From NCBI RefSeq assembly GCF_001905125.1, contig NZ_LWLE01000025.1, positions 1 to 64,000 on the forward strand: DNA of 64,000 bases. Reading direction: 5' to 3'. Below are positions 9,139-17,674 of this stretch, in pieces; position 1 is the stretch's first letter; each line of letters begins with the position of its first letter. Under the pieces are notes generated by a model, which made no database searches, was not told where the DNA came from, and saw only the letters and a program-made list of their open reading frames with translations. Position numbers and translations under genes: made by a program. This DNA is from Streptomyces sp. TSRI0281. Lineage in GTDB: Bacteria > Actinomycetota > Actinomycetes > Streptomycetales > Streptomycetaceae.

Positions 9139-9229
9139 TCTCAACGAGAACGGGAGAACCCCACGCCAGCAGGCCTATAGCCCCGCAAGACCACGCTCAC
9201 ACCGTCTCAACCCAACCGGGATAACCCCA
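9139..9229. repeat. Two 25-bp direct repeats downstream of tnsC (candidate transposase-binding sites)
   Basis: 9139-9163 and 9205-9229 share TCTCAAC..AAC.GGGA.AACCCCA, 20 of 25 positions identical and 66 bp apart. They lie in the otherwise gene-free 9042-9364 stretch directly after tnsC. Tn7-like ends carry arrays of TnsB-binding repeats of about this size and spacing, so they may mark the right end of the element. The matching left end has not been located. Confidence 0.45.
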
Positions 9230-9321
9230 GCAAAAAACGAAACCGGCCCCTCAACTACACCCCCACGAAACGACAGTCGCGGCGGCCATCGGCCCGCGCC
9301 CGGTAGGGACACCCGCTTCAA

Positions 9322-9339
9322 GCCCGTTCACGAACGGGC
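9322..9339. terminator. Short perfect inverted repeat
   Basis: GCCCGTTC and GAACGGGC flank a 2-nt centre. The repeat could serve as a terminator for the transposition operon or as an operator; there is no T-run. Confidence 0.3.
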
Positions 9340-9364
9340 GCGTTGTCGAGAGAAGCGACCCGGG

Positions 9365-9660
9365 TTCGCCTACGCACCGCAGCCGGCCGACCTGCCGGAC
9401 CAGAAGATGTGGCGCATCGACCGCGCCGCCGACCACGGCGCCTTCCAGGACGCGGCCAGCGGACGGGGCGGCCTCACCCGGATCGAGCGGCACCGGGAGG
9501 ACATCCTGCGGATCATCGGCTACATCCACACCGGAGCCGTCTGCGCCTACGTCGTAATCCGGATGCTCGCCCGGGGACGGACGCCTCGCAGCGACGCGCC
9601 CTGCTTGCGGAGGTGGAGCAGGGCGGAGTGAGTCTGGCCTCGGCGGTTACGCCAGGTAAG
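9365..9660 (+). pseudogene. Tn3-family transposase remnant (middle segment)
   Basis: Translation gives FAYAPQPADLPDQKMWRID, then the Tn3 TnpA-like block with HREDILRIIGYIHTGAV and IRMLARGR. Intact Tn3 transposases have W-x-D-[ML]-L-R-[VI]-[AI]-G-S-L at this place. The frame breaks after the IRML segment and both the catalytic C-terminus and the N-terminus are missing. It probably belongs to the same decayed Tn3-type element(s) as the fragments at 13.0-13.4 kb and 21.2-21.8 kb. Confidence 0.6.
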
Positions 9661-9861
9661 CCTCGCAAACAGATCGCCGGGGATCGGCATGTCGAACGTG
9701 GCGTCGCGTCCACGTGCACCGCCACGGCGCCGCAGCCACCGGCATCGGCGGGGCGCGCTGTCAGCGGCGTCGTCACCCGTCGCCGGGTTGCACGGAAACC
9801 TGGTGCACATGAATCGAGGTGACATAGAGTCATCTGCGACGCATGGGGGGGTGGGTCGGTG

Positions 9862-12009
9862 ATGACCGGGCATGTGGATCCACAGCGCATCGGTCCGTAC
9901 ACGGTGTTGCGCAGACTCGGCGGCGGCGGAATGGGCTTGGTGTATCTCGGCGTCGGAGGAACGGGGCACGCCCACGGTCTCGCGGCCGTGAAGGTGATTC
10001 GCCCCGAGTACGCCGAGGACCGGCAGTTCCGGCGCCGGTTCGCCCACGAGGCGCGGACCTCGGCACGGGTCTCCGGCCCCGGTATCGCAGCGGTGCTGTC
10101 CGACGGGGTGGACGAAAACCCGCCATGGCTGGCCACCGAGTTCGTCCCCGGCCCTTCACTGGGCGAGGCCGTCCGTACGTACGGGCCGCTGGACGTGCGC
10201 CGACTCGGCGTCCTCCTGGCGGCGGCCCTGCGGCAGATCCATGTGTCCGGGCTGGTGCACCGCGACCTCAAGCCGTCCAACGTGATGATGGGTAACAGCG
10301 GCCCGGTGATCATCGACTTCGGGATCGCCCGGGCCTACGAGGACACCCGGCTGACCCGGACCGGTGTCGTCGGTACATCCGGATACATCGCTCCGGAGTA
10401 CCTGCGGCACGGCCGGTTCGACGCCCGTTCCGACGTGTTCGCGCTCGGTGCGGTGCTGGCGTTCGCGGCGTCGGGGCGGTCGCCGTACGGCACAGGCCAC
10501 CCGGCGGCTGTCGATGTCCGGGTCCTGTCCGAGGACCCGGACCTGACGGGGATCGATCCGCCCGTGGCCGACCTGCTGCGTGCTTGTCTGGCCCGTGACC
10601 CCGCCGAACGCCCCACACCGGCGAGACTCGAGACTGCGCTGTCCAATCTGCCCGGTGGGGCCCCGCCCTGGCCGCCCCCCGCGCTCTCCGCGGAGATCGC
10701 CCGCCGGACCACGGAGGCCGCCGAGCAAGTCGGTTATGTGCCGACGGTGGTGGACCCGGCCGCCGACCCTCTGCACGGCACCCGGACCCGTACCGCAGCA
10801 CGGCCTGTGCCGCCGGTGTCACAACCGCAACCGCAGCCGTCGTCGCTGCGGAGTCTTCGGCCGGACCCGCCCGTGCTGCAGGGGTTTTCGCCGCCCGCGG
10901 GCTCCGGTCATCGGCGGCTGCCCCGCCGAAAGCTGCTGCTCGGCCTCGCGGCGTTGTCGGCGACCGGAGCCGGGGCCTACACATTGGCCGGAGTCTTCCA
11001 GGAGGAGCAACCGGACCCGAGGCAGAACTGGCACTTCGCACCAGGGAGCGAGATGGGCGAGGCGGTGATGGCGGACGGCACGCTCTATCTCGGGAGTTAC
11101 AAGAACAACAACCTGTACGCGGTCGACGCGGCCACCGGCCGCCGACGGTGGGTCTACACCGCGAAGAGCGGCATGGCCGACAAACCCGCGGTCCTCGGTA
11201 CCACGGTCTTCGCGGCGAGTTCGGAGGGCAGGCTCCACGCGGTCGACATCGCTAGCGGCCGCCGTCGCTGGTCCGTACCGCTGGCCAGTCTCGGAGGGGT
11301 CTCAGTGGCGGCGGGCGACAAGCTCCTCTACGCCCGCGCCACAGACGGCTACCTGTACGGCCTCGACCCCGCCACCGGCCGCCGGCGCTGGCGCTTCCAG
11401 ACAGGGGAGGGCATGCCGACGGGCCGAACCCCCGTCGCGGAAGACACCGTTTTCGCCATGACAAACAGGGGCGTACTGCACGCCGTGGACGGCTCCACGG
11501 GCAGGCGCCGGTGGAAGTTCTCCGCCACCGGCGACACGACCAGCGGCTCGCCTGCCGTCCACGGCGGTACGGTCTGCCTGGGCACCCGGGAGCACTGGGT
11601 GCACGCCCTGGAAACCGCCTCGGGCAAGCAGCGCTGGAAGCGCCGGCTCGGGGGCAGCATCAATGACGTCCAGGTGCAGGGCGACGCCGTCTACGTCCAC
11701 TGTCAGGACCAGTTCCTCTACGCCCTGGACGCGAGAACGGGCAAGCAGCGCTGGCGGTGCGAGATCGGTGCGGGCACCGAGGGAGTCGCAGTCGCCGGGG
11801 ACACCGTCTACGCGGGGAGGTCCCATCCGAGCAAGCTCCTGGCTCTCGACTCCCGTACGGGAAAGCCGCGCTGGGAGGTGCCGCTGAGGGATCCGTCCGC
11901 CCCGCCGTGGAGTGAGGACGAGGCCCGGATCTCCTCAGAGATCCACATCAGCGGTCGCAACGCATACTTCACCGCTCTCGGTCTGTACTCGTTCCGCACC
12001 GATCCCTGA
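9862..12009 (+). CDS. Transmembrane Ser/Thr protein kinase with PQQ beta-propeller sensor
   Basis: 715 aa from ATG 9862 (an adjacent GTG at 9859 is possible) behind a G-rich site. The kinase domain occupies about residues 13-275: glycine loop LGGGGMGLVYLG, invariant Lys44 in AAVKVIRPEY, HRDLKPSN at 133-140 and DFG at 153-155. A Pro-rich juxtamembrane stretch leads to one membrane segment at about 355-378 (KLLLGLAALSATGAGAYTLA). The outer part carries seven PQQ-like repeats of the form L.A.D..TGR.RW, enough for one propeller. The layout is that of PknB-class Hanks kinases with an extracellular ligand-sensing propeller, known in streptomycetes. The gene stands alone between transposon remnants and looks intact. 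Confidence 0.92.
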   Translation: MTGHVDPQRIGPYTVLRRLGGGGMGLVYLGVGGTGHAHGLAAVKVIRPEYAEDRQFRRRFAHEARTSARVSGPGIAAVLSDGVDENPPWLATEFVPGPSLGEAVRTYGPLDVRRLGVLLAAALRQIHVSGLVHRDLKPSNVMMGNSGPVIIDFGIARAYEDTRLTRTGVVGTSGYIAPEYLRHGRFDARSDVFALGAVLAFAASGRSPYGTGHPAAVDVRVLSEDPDLTGIDPPVADLLRACLARDPAERPTPARLETALSNLPGGAPPWPPPALSAEIARRTTEAAEQVGYVPTVVDPAADPLHGTRTRTAARPVPPVSQPQPQPSSLRSLRPDPPVLQGFSPPAGSGHRRLPRRKLLLGLAALSATGAGAYTLAGVFQEEQPDPRQNWHFAPGSEMGEAVMADGTLYLGSYKNNNLYAVDAATGRRRWVYTAKSGMADKPAVLGTTVFAASSEGRLHAVDIASGRRRWSVPLASLGGVSVAAGDKLLYARATDGYLYGLDPATGRRRWRFQTGEGMPTGRTPVAEDTVFAMTNRGVLHAVDGSTGRRRWKFSATGDTTSGSPAVHGGTVCLGTREHWVHALETASGKQRWKRRLGGSINDVQVQGDAVYVHCQDQFLYALDARTGKQRWRCEIGAGTEGVAVAGDTVYAGRSHPSKLLALDSRTGKPRWEVPLRDPSAPPWSEDEARISSEIHISGRNAYFTALGLYSFRTDP

Positions 12010-13014
12010 CGCGCCGGCTCCGGGTCCCGGACGCTTACTGTCACCCTTCGCACGGTGCACCGCGGGAACGGGCATTTCAGTGGATTCGTGCGTCATGCGG
12101 GCAGCACAGGAGGCGCCGGAACAGCGGGTTACCGGATTCGCGATCCCTGTGACAACAGGCGGCACCGTCCGGTAGCGCGTGGGTTCACCGGTCGTGGAGG
12201 CCGGGTCGGACGGAGCTGTCCGGTGCGAGCTCCTCCTCGGTGTGGCCGCCGGTGCCGAGGGCCCGCCGGGCTGCGGGGGGCGTGGTCGTGGAGGTCCCGA
12301 GGACGCCGCGGGCCCGGAGCCCGTCGAGATCGGGGAGCCGGACGCCAGGGAACACGTCGAGGAGATCGGCCTGGGAGGCACGGACACTGTGCGCGGGATC
12401 CTCCGGGCCGGGGCCAAGCATGCGGCGGGCGATCACCGGGCCATCGTAGGGGCACCGCGTCTCCCGTGTCCGGCCAGCAGGAGCAAGCAACCGCAGGACC
12501 GCCCCGGAAAGGCGCCGCGCTCCTGGTGCCCACCGCGGTACGGCACCAGCGGCGGCGGACACGGCCACGGCACCCGGTTTCACAAACGGGCCCCGCCCCG
12601 AGGCTGTCCGCTGCCAGCAGCGTGTCTTCCGCGGCCCCGGTCACCCGATCGTGGGAGCGGAACCCGAAGACGCCAGAGGTACCCGGCTTCCAAGACATAC
12701 CTTGGCCAGGCTGCGGGCCCGGCCAACCACCCGGCCAGCACCTGCAGTTCCGCCCTGGCTGCCAGCTCGCCTGCCCCGGCCGCCAGGGCGTCCAACCGGC
12801 ATCGCGCCCCCTGGTGCTCGCCGCCGTCCCCCATCCCGCAGACATCCCCAGGTGCTGAGGGTGGACGATCCGGCACGCCGGGGCAGACCGGTCGTCCACT
12901 CCCCGGCATCACGGCTGGTCAGCCTCCGAACAGCCTCGGACGAAAAAGAGACCGTGCCGGGCGCGCAGCCAGCAGCGTGTACCGCACCGGTCCGGCTGCC
13001 GCCCGCAGGTCCGA
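12010..13014. other. Gene-poor stretch with no confidently supported gene
   Basis: No open frame here has both a good ribosome site and a recognisable product. On the minus strand 12185-12583 contains DLLDVFPGVRLPDLDGLRAR, which has coding-like character, but I cannot assign it. A 21-bp sequence at 12083-12103 recurs at 62326-62346. The stretch is probably decayed accessory DNA. Confidence 0.4.
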
Positions 13015-13360
13015 GGTCGTCCTTCGCCGCCCGCGCCCGCCACGCCGTCACCAGCTTCTCCGACACGTCTCCGAACAACTTCGGCGCCAGCTCCTGCGCA
13101 CGCACCCGCTGCAGCTTGTTCACCTCCGTCAGCAGACTGTCCAGGCGCAGCGCCCCCGGCTCCGCCTTCAGCTCGGAGAAGAACGTCACCCCGCCGCCCG
13201 CCGAGTCCTCGACACCGCCGTCCTCAGCGACCAGGATGTCCAGCCGGGACCGAGTCGCCGCCGAGAGCCGATCCACGGTGGCCGCGCAGAACCGTTCGTG
13301 GAAGGTAGTGACCGCCGAACCGACCAGGCGGGCGAAGCGTCCCGGTATCGGCGGCTCAGC
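13015..13360 (-). pseudogene. Tn3-family transposase N-terminal fragment
   Basis: Read on the minus strand this gives FARLVGSAVTTFHERFC, RLDILVAEDGG, FFSELKAEPGALRLDSLLTE, RVRAQELAPKLFGDV and LVTAWRARAAKD, the order found in the N-terminal region (DUF4158 side) of Tn3/Tn4652-type transposases. Both ends are cut. Its 5' side is fused in frame to an IS3 OrfA start at 13358-13447, so the open frame covering it is a chimera of two elements, not a gene. Confidence 0.6.
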
Positions 13361-13447
13361 GACCTGCCGGATCCTCGCCTCGGGCCGCGACTCGTACAGC
13401 GCGACCGCATCCGCCGTGAACTGCGGCGGACAGTTCATCACGACCAC
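13358..13447 (-). pseudogene. IS3-family OrfA N-terminal fragment
   Basis: The first 30 residues of the chimeric frame (VMNCPPQFTADAVALYESRP, then EARIRQVA) match the helix-turn-helix start of IS3-family OrfA proteins. The match stops abruptly where Tn3 transposase sequence begins. Confidence 0.55.
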
Positions 13448-13536
13448 GAGATGTCCGTTCCCAGATCCTCAGGATCCAGTGTCTCGTGTGTCCATGATTC
13501 GAGCTCAAGGCCGTGCCCGGTTCTGCCAGCCCTGCC

Positions 13537-14781
13537 CTACGACCGAGTGCCCAGCAGTACAGGAACGTCGAGCCGGCCATTGAGCATGAGGGAGGGGAAG
13601 TACTGGAGGGCGGCGGCGGGTACGGCGATACGGATGCCCGGGAATCGTTCGAACAGTGCAGGCAGCGCTGTGGTGGCTTCGAGCCGGGCCAGCGGCGCAC
13701 CGATGCACACATGAGGTCCGTGACCGAAGCCGGTGTGTCCGCCTTGCGGGCGTCGGGTGATGTCGAAGGTGGACGCCTCAGGACCGTAGCGTTCAGGGTC
13801 GCGGCCCATGGCCAGGTAGTTGACCAGCAGAGGGTCTCCGCGCCGCACATCCGCGTCGCCGATCCGCACAGTCTGCGTGGCGTAGCGAGCGAAGAAAGAG
13901 GCGAGGGGAGCGTCGTAGCGCAGGATTTCCTCGACAGCACCGGCCCACAGTGCCGGGTCTCCCGTCGCACGGCGCAGTTGCTCGGGGTGGGCGAGCAGCG
14001 CACGAAGACCATTGACCAAGACGTGCACGGTGGTTTCGTGGCCCGCCCCGATCACCACCAGGAGGGTGCCGATCAACTCCTCGTCGGAGTAGGGCTCGTC
14101 GACGCAAGCGGCCAGCAAGCCGCTGACGAGATCATCCCCGGCCTCCATCCGGCGACGAGTAATCAACTCGGTGATGAGCTCACGGATTCCCCGGACAGCG
14201 GCACTCTTCCGCTCGGCGGTCACGGCTTCACTGAAGAAGTCCTCGAACAGCACGCGCAACGTCTCATGCCAGCCCTCTGGGATCCCCAATAATGCGCCAA
14301 TGACCTTCATCGGAACCTGGAACGCGAAAAGGGTGCGGTAGTCCACGATCCCTCCGTCGCTGGCCGCGGATGCCTCGGCAAGTCGGTCCAGTTGCTCCTC
14401 GACGATGGCGCTCACCCGGCCGCGCAGAGCCTCCACTCGTGTCGGCGTGAGTGTCCGGGCGAGCGGGGCCCTCAGTCGGCGATGCTCCATGCCGTCCACG
14501 GTGATCATGCTACGTGGCGTGTTCACGACGGCCCGCAAAGGCCAATCCGCCGGGACCTCTCCACGCTGCCAGGCGTGCCATACAGCGATGTCCTTCACGA
14601 AACGAGGGTCGACCAGCAGTGCCCGCCCCAACGCGTCGGACGTCACCACCCAGGCAGCCAAGCCGCCTGGGAGCTCGACAGGGACAAGCGGTCCGAAGTG
14701 CCGGAGACGAGCCGCTTGACGGTGCAGATCACCGTCGGAGGGGGCGATCCGGAGAGCGGGGCGGGACAAGGCCAGATCCAC
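13537..14781 (-). CDS. Cytochrome P450
   Basis: 414 aa, GTG start with CGGAG about 10 nt upstream. Hallmarks are present: oxygen-binding helix IGAGHETTVH, the ExxR motif in EEILR, the meander region and the heme-ligand loop FGHGPHVCIGAPLARLE with its Cys. The length and the absence of a membrane anchor fit a soluble actinobacterial class I P450, which would need separate ferredoxin and reductase; neither is in the window. It lies 14 bp behind a 149-aa gene of unknown function in one operon. The substrate cannot be inferred. No biosynthetic-cluster genes adjoin it, so a xenobiotic or orphan role is as likely as secondary metabolism. Confidence 0.92.
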   Translation of the reverse strand: MDLALSRPALRIAPSDGDLHRQAARLRHFGPLVPVELPGGLAAWVVTSDALGRALLVDPRFVKDIAVWHAWQRGEVPADWPLRAVVNTPRSMITVDGMEHRRLRAPLARTLTPTRVEALRGRVSAIVEEQLDRLAEASAASDGGIVDYRTLFAFQVPMKVIGALLGIPEGWHETLRVLFEDFFSEAVTAERKSAAVRGIRELITELITRRRMEAGDDLVSGLLAACVDEPYSDEELIGTLLVVIGAGHETTVHVLVNGLRALLAHPEQLRRATGDPALWAGAVEEILRYDAPLASFFARYATQTVRIGDADVRRGDPLLVNYLAMGRDPERYGPEASTFDITRRPQGGHTGFGHGPHVCIGAPLARLEATTALPALFERFPGIRIAVPAAALQYFPSLMLNGRLDVPVLLGTRS

Positions 14782-14795
14782 GGGCGGTACTCCGT

Positions 14796-15245
14796 TTACC
14801 TAGAGGGGGCAGGAAGGGGTAGGCCCCTGCTGTTTCCTCGCACCAGCAGGAGACCGTCCTCCTCGGTCAGACCGAGGTACGCCCAGGAGATCCCAGCGGC
14901 AGCGAGCACCTCGGCCATGGTGGCCCTCCCGGGGTACTGCTTTTCAAGACAATCCAGCTCGTAGGTGCGTTCTTGAATGCGTTGAATGGAGGCGAGGTGG
15001 GCTGCTTGGGCAGCAGCCGCTTCATCGGCGCGCGCACCCGCATCCTCCATGGCGATGCGGGCATCGATCACTTCCCCCGAAATGACGTCGAAGGCCATGT
15101 TCACGACCTCCGGAACATTCAGGTCGGGCCGCTCGGTGTGGATCTGGCGGAGTTTGCGCTCCAGGACGAGCACGGATGCTTCCGGCAGGACCTCACGCAC
15201 GGATTGCAGAACGCTGCCGAATTGGGAGTCGAACCGGGTAGTCAT
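14796..15245 (-). CDS. Unknown 149-aa protein upstream of the P450
   Basis: 149 aa from ATG 15245. The first 110 residues are predominantly helical, with an Ala/Glu-rich stretch (EDAGARADEAAAAQAAHLAS) and heptad-like spacing up to RIQERTYELDCLEKQYP, suggesting a coiled coil. No signal peptide or membrane segment and no family recognised. The stop is 14 bp before the P450 start, so the two are probably co-transcribed and perhaps coupled. Confidence 0.6.
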   Translation of the reverse strand: MTTRFDSQFGSVLQSVREVLPEASVLVLERKLRQIHTERPDLNVPEVVNMAFDVISGEVIDARIAMEDAGARADEAAAAQAAHLASIQRIQERTYELDCLEKQYPGRATMAEVLAAAGISWAYLGLTEEDGLLLVRGNSRGLPLPAPSR

Positions 15246-15469
15246 GCTGGGGAAGTTAGCGGCATCCGGTTCCCGTTGCCAGTGCCGTCCTAGCGGTGCA
15301 GGACGGCTGGACCTGCCGCTGGATATCGTCGTCGAGCATCCTCTACGACCACACGCCGGCCCCCTGCCGAGGGCACCATGCCAACACCCCAGCCCCCGCC
15401 CCTTCCGGCGCGGACCGTTTCGGTCGGCGACGCCCCGGTCGCCGACCCGGGCTCCCCCGGGTCCAGGTG

Positions 15470-15716
15470 ATGTCCGAGCGCTGCGAAACGTATGACTTCC
15501 GACGCGAGAGCGCCGGCAATCTCGCGCCGGGCCAGCTCGCCGCCTTGGTCCGCGAATGCGTTTGAGGACGAGGGGCACATCGTCTGCCACGAGACCGGCC
15601 CCGGCAAGGATCGGCCCGGAGCGGCCTGTGCCGGTTTCGCCGCGCACCCGGATGCCGGCCGTTCCCTCGCGTTGCGGATTGCCGCCACTGGGTACGTCAT
15701 CGCGCAGCGCCCGTGA
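15470..15716 (+). pseudogene. Frameshifted small DUF6283-like protein
   Basis: Frame one reads CETYDFRRESAGNLAPGQLA and on to VRECV before a stop at 15563-15565. The next frame continues FEDEGHIVCHETGPGK and ACAGFAAHPDAGRSLAL to 15716. Joined, they resemble DUF6283 proteins (CP..R-type start, F.CHxS/T, ACAGF core) with a one-base shift near 15560. The expected CPxR cysteine-proline pair reads YDFR. Family call from memory of the motif order only. Confidence 0.4.
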
Positions 15717-16006
15717 GCGGGGGATCTGTACTGCGTCGCCCCGGTGGCTGCGGCCCTCCCGGGCCAAGTGCTTTGAAACAGGTAGCTGTGCAGGTCAGGC
15801 GCCATGGCCAACGGTGATGCTCAGGCCGGCCGACACACCCACACCCAAGCCGCGACGCGACGAGTAATTCGAACACATGATGTAACTGCCCCATGGTGCG
15901 GCGCATCTGTCCGACCGACCTCGTGCATGCACAGATCGCCTGCCAGCACGCCTAGCGGACGAGACGCGTGCCAGGTGTCGTCGTCCTGGGAAACGCGCCT
16001 GCCCAG

Positions 16007-16380
16007 TCACCCGCTTCGGGGTTTTCGGTGGGTGAGGGAGAACATGCCTCCGTCGGGGTCCCGCAGCGTCCGTGAGAACCCTTCCGGTCTCCAGTGGATG
16101 TCCGCCGGACCGGGCCTGATGCCGCCCGCCGCGACCGCACGGCCATCGCCGCGCAGCGAGAGGACCGTACGCTTGCCAAGATCGAGGAGGACATGGTCCC
16201 GGCGGTAGACGACATCAGTGTCATTCTCCGCCGCCCGGCCCAGGACCTCCCCGTAGAAGAGAGCTGCGGCGAACACATCACGGGTCTGCAGGTCCAGACC
16301 GGTGGGGGCGCAGCCGTCGTCCGGTTGCCAGGCGAGGGCGGGGCCCTCCTCATCAGGCGTCGGCAGCGGCTCATATCCGT
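16007..16380 (-). pseudogene. Truncated VOC/glyoxalase-fold fragment
   Basis: The minus-strand frame reads ALAWQPDDGCAPTGLDLQ, DVFAAALFYGEVLGRA, RTVLSLRGDGRAVAAGGI and GFSRTLRDPDGGMFSLTHR. The FYG.VLG and DPDG.MF..T elements are those of VOC domains. The open frame has no proper start and the upstream half is missing, so this is a 5'-truncated relic. Confidence 0.4.
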
Positions 16381-16435
16381 ACGGTGACGGTCATAGCAAT
16401 GGCCTCACCGTTCTGCCGGTGAGGCCATGATGCGC

Positions 16436-16837
16436 TTACATTCCGGCCTTGGCGCTGCACACCGGCCAGGCGCCCGGGCCCTGTGCGGCCAGGACCTTCT
16501 CGGCGACGGCAATCTGCTGCTGCGCGGTGGCCTGGTGGGCAGACGCGGCGTACTGGTGACCGCCGAAGGCCTGCCACGTGGACGGGGTGAACTGAAGGCC
16601 GCCGGAGAAGCCGTTGCCCGTGTTGGCAGACCAGTTTCCCGACGCTTCACAGTTAACCAAGGCGTCCCACTGGCTGTTTCCGGTGGTGGCCGCGGAGGCG
16701 TTGCCAGAGCCCGCGAGTGCGACCACCGCGCCGGCGGCGGCGACGGCCGCGCCGACGGCCACACGGCGGAACAGGGAAGAACGACGGATGGCCGGGCGCG
16801 CGGAGTGATGAGCCGACGTGCTGGTGGTGCTGAACAA
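16436..16837 (-). CDS. Secreted Rpf-like transglycosylase (resuscitation-promoting factor family)
   Basis: 133 aa. A Sec signal peptide with RRSSLFRRVAVGAAVAAAGA and an ASA-A cleavage region precedes a single Rpf/transglycosylase domain: WDALVNCEASGNWSANTG with the catalytic Glu in CEAS, then GFSGGLQFTPSTWQAFGG. No LysM domain follows, so it is of the short Rpf type. The start is taken as TTG 16837 because GGAG stands 8 nt upstream (GGAGCACCTGAATTG); the longer in-frame ATG at 16918 has no site. Such enzymes cleave peptidoglycan during spore germination and growth resumption. A very strong hairpin in the leader (16874-16908) hints at control of expression. Confidence 0.85.
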   Translation of the reverse strand: MFSTTSTSAHHSARPAIRRSSLFRRVAVGAAVAAAGAVVALAGSGNASAATTGNSQWDALVNCEASGNWSANTGNGFSGGLQFTPSTWQAFGGHQYAASAHQATAQQQIAVAEKVLAAQGPGAWPVCSAKAGM

Positions 16838-16873
16838 TTCAGGTGCTCCGTTCGGAGGCGGCAGGGACTGTCG

Positions 16874-16908
16874 CGCCGTCGGCGCCGGGGGGGCCGGCGC
16901 CGACGGCG
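16874..16908 (-). promoter_or_regulatory. 15-bp perfect hairpin in the leader of the Rpf-like gene
   Basis: The arms CGCCGTCGGCGCCGG and CCGGCGCCGACGGCG flank a G5/C5 loop and end 37 nt before the TTG start. No gene lies upstream on this strand until beyond 17.3 kb, so the hairpin sits in a long 5' leader, where it could act as an attenuator. I looked for the conserved 3' tract of the ydaO c-di-AMP riboswitch, known upstream of Streptomyces rpf genes, and did not find it. The 16909-17605 stretch holds no gene. Confidence 0.5.
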
Positions 16909-17605
16909 ACCCCTCCACTCTGGCGGTGGCGACGCCTGGTTCCGAGAGGCTTCCAGCACGACGCGAAGGCCCTCAGTCATCGGCTCCAGGCCTACCCCGT
17001 CGGGACTTCGGCCCTGGGTCGAAGGTCCCGGGCCCGTGGGCTCGGGCGCCATTCCGAGAGGGTTGCGCACAGGGGGCGACCGGGACGTTCTGCCTTCGGC
17101 ACGCGTATGTGACGCCGTTCACCCATCGCCCGGGAAACAGGCACAGCACATCATCTGAACTGCGACAACGTGCACCGGGGTCACCGCGACGTGAAACCCC
17201 TCACACGGCGAGCCCATTCCGGCGGGGCCGGGTATGCCTCGCGGGGGCGGGCCGGAGGACCGGACCGTGTCGTAGGCGGCGAGGATAAGCCTCAGCAGGC
17301 CCCTCGCCTGCGAGAATGGCCCGGAGCAGCACCCCATGCCCGTGACCCTCGAAGAGTCGACCCGCGCCCCTCGGTCACGGATCATGACGGAACTTCCCGA
17401 ACGGTCCCGACGCCCAGCCGCTGAGCTTGTTCCATCAAACGCTGTTCTTCGTTATCGACAGCGCCAACGATGGTTCATGGTCGGTTCGAGCCTCGCCAGC
17501 GGGACGGCTCCGGGGGCGAGCGGCCGGCATTTGCACAAACCCCCATTCGCGCAAATGGAGTTGGGTGATTTCGGCTGCGGGTTGGCCGGTCGCTACGCTG
17601 CCGTC

Positions 17606-17639
17606 GGCGCCTGCCCGACGACCACGTTGGGCAGGCGCC
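17606..17639 (+). promoter_or_regulatory. Hairpin 35 bp before the HIT gene
   Basis: GGCGCCTGCCCGACG and CGTTGGGCAGGCGCC form a 15-bp stem with one wobble pair and an ACCA loop. It lies between a possible promoter and the HIT-protein start, so it may be a 5' untranslated structure rather than a terminator; there is no T-run. Confidence 0.45.
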
Positions 17640-17674
17640 CTTCCGACATTCCTGCCCAACGAAGGTGTGCACCT

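Noticed and set aside
12185..12583. Minus-strand frame containing DLLDVFPGVRLPDLDGLRAR as a possible enzyme end
   Set aside because: There is no ribosome site, no recognisable domain and surrounding codon use is erratic. Not enough to annotate.
16838..17674. ydaO (c-di-AMP) riboswitch before the Rpf-like gene
   Set aside because: The conserved 3' tract (GACAGCT.ACCTCG-like) was not found on the minus strand. A GGGTGAAC stretch alone is not enough; a covariance search would decide.
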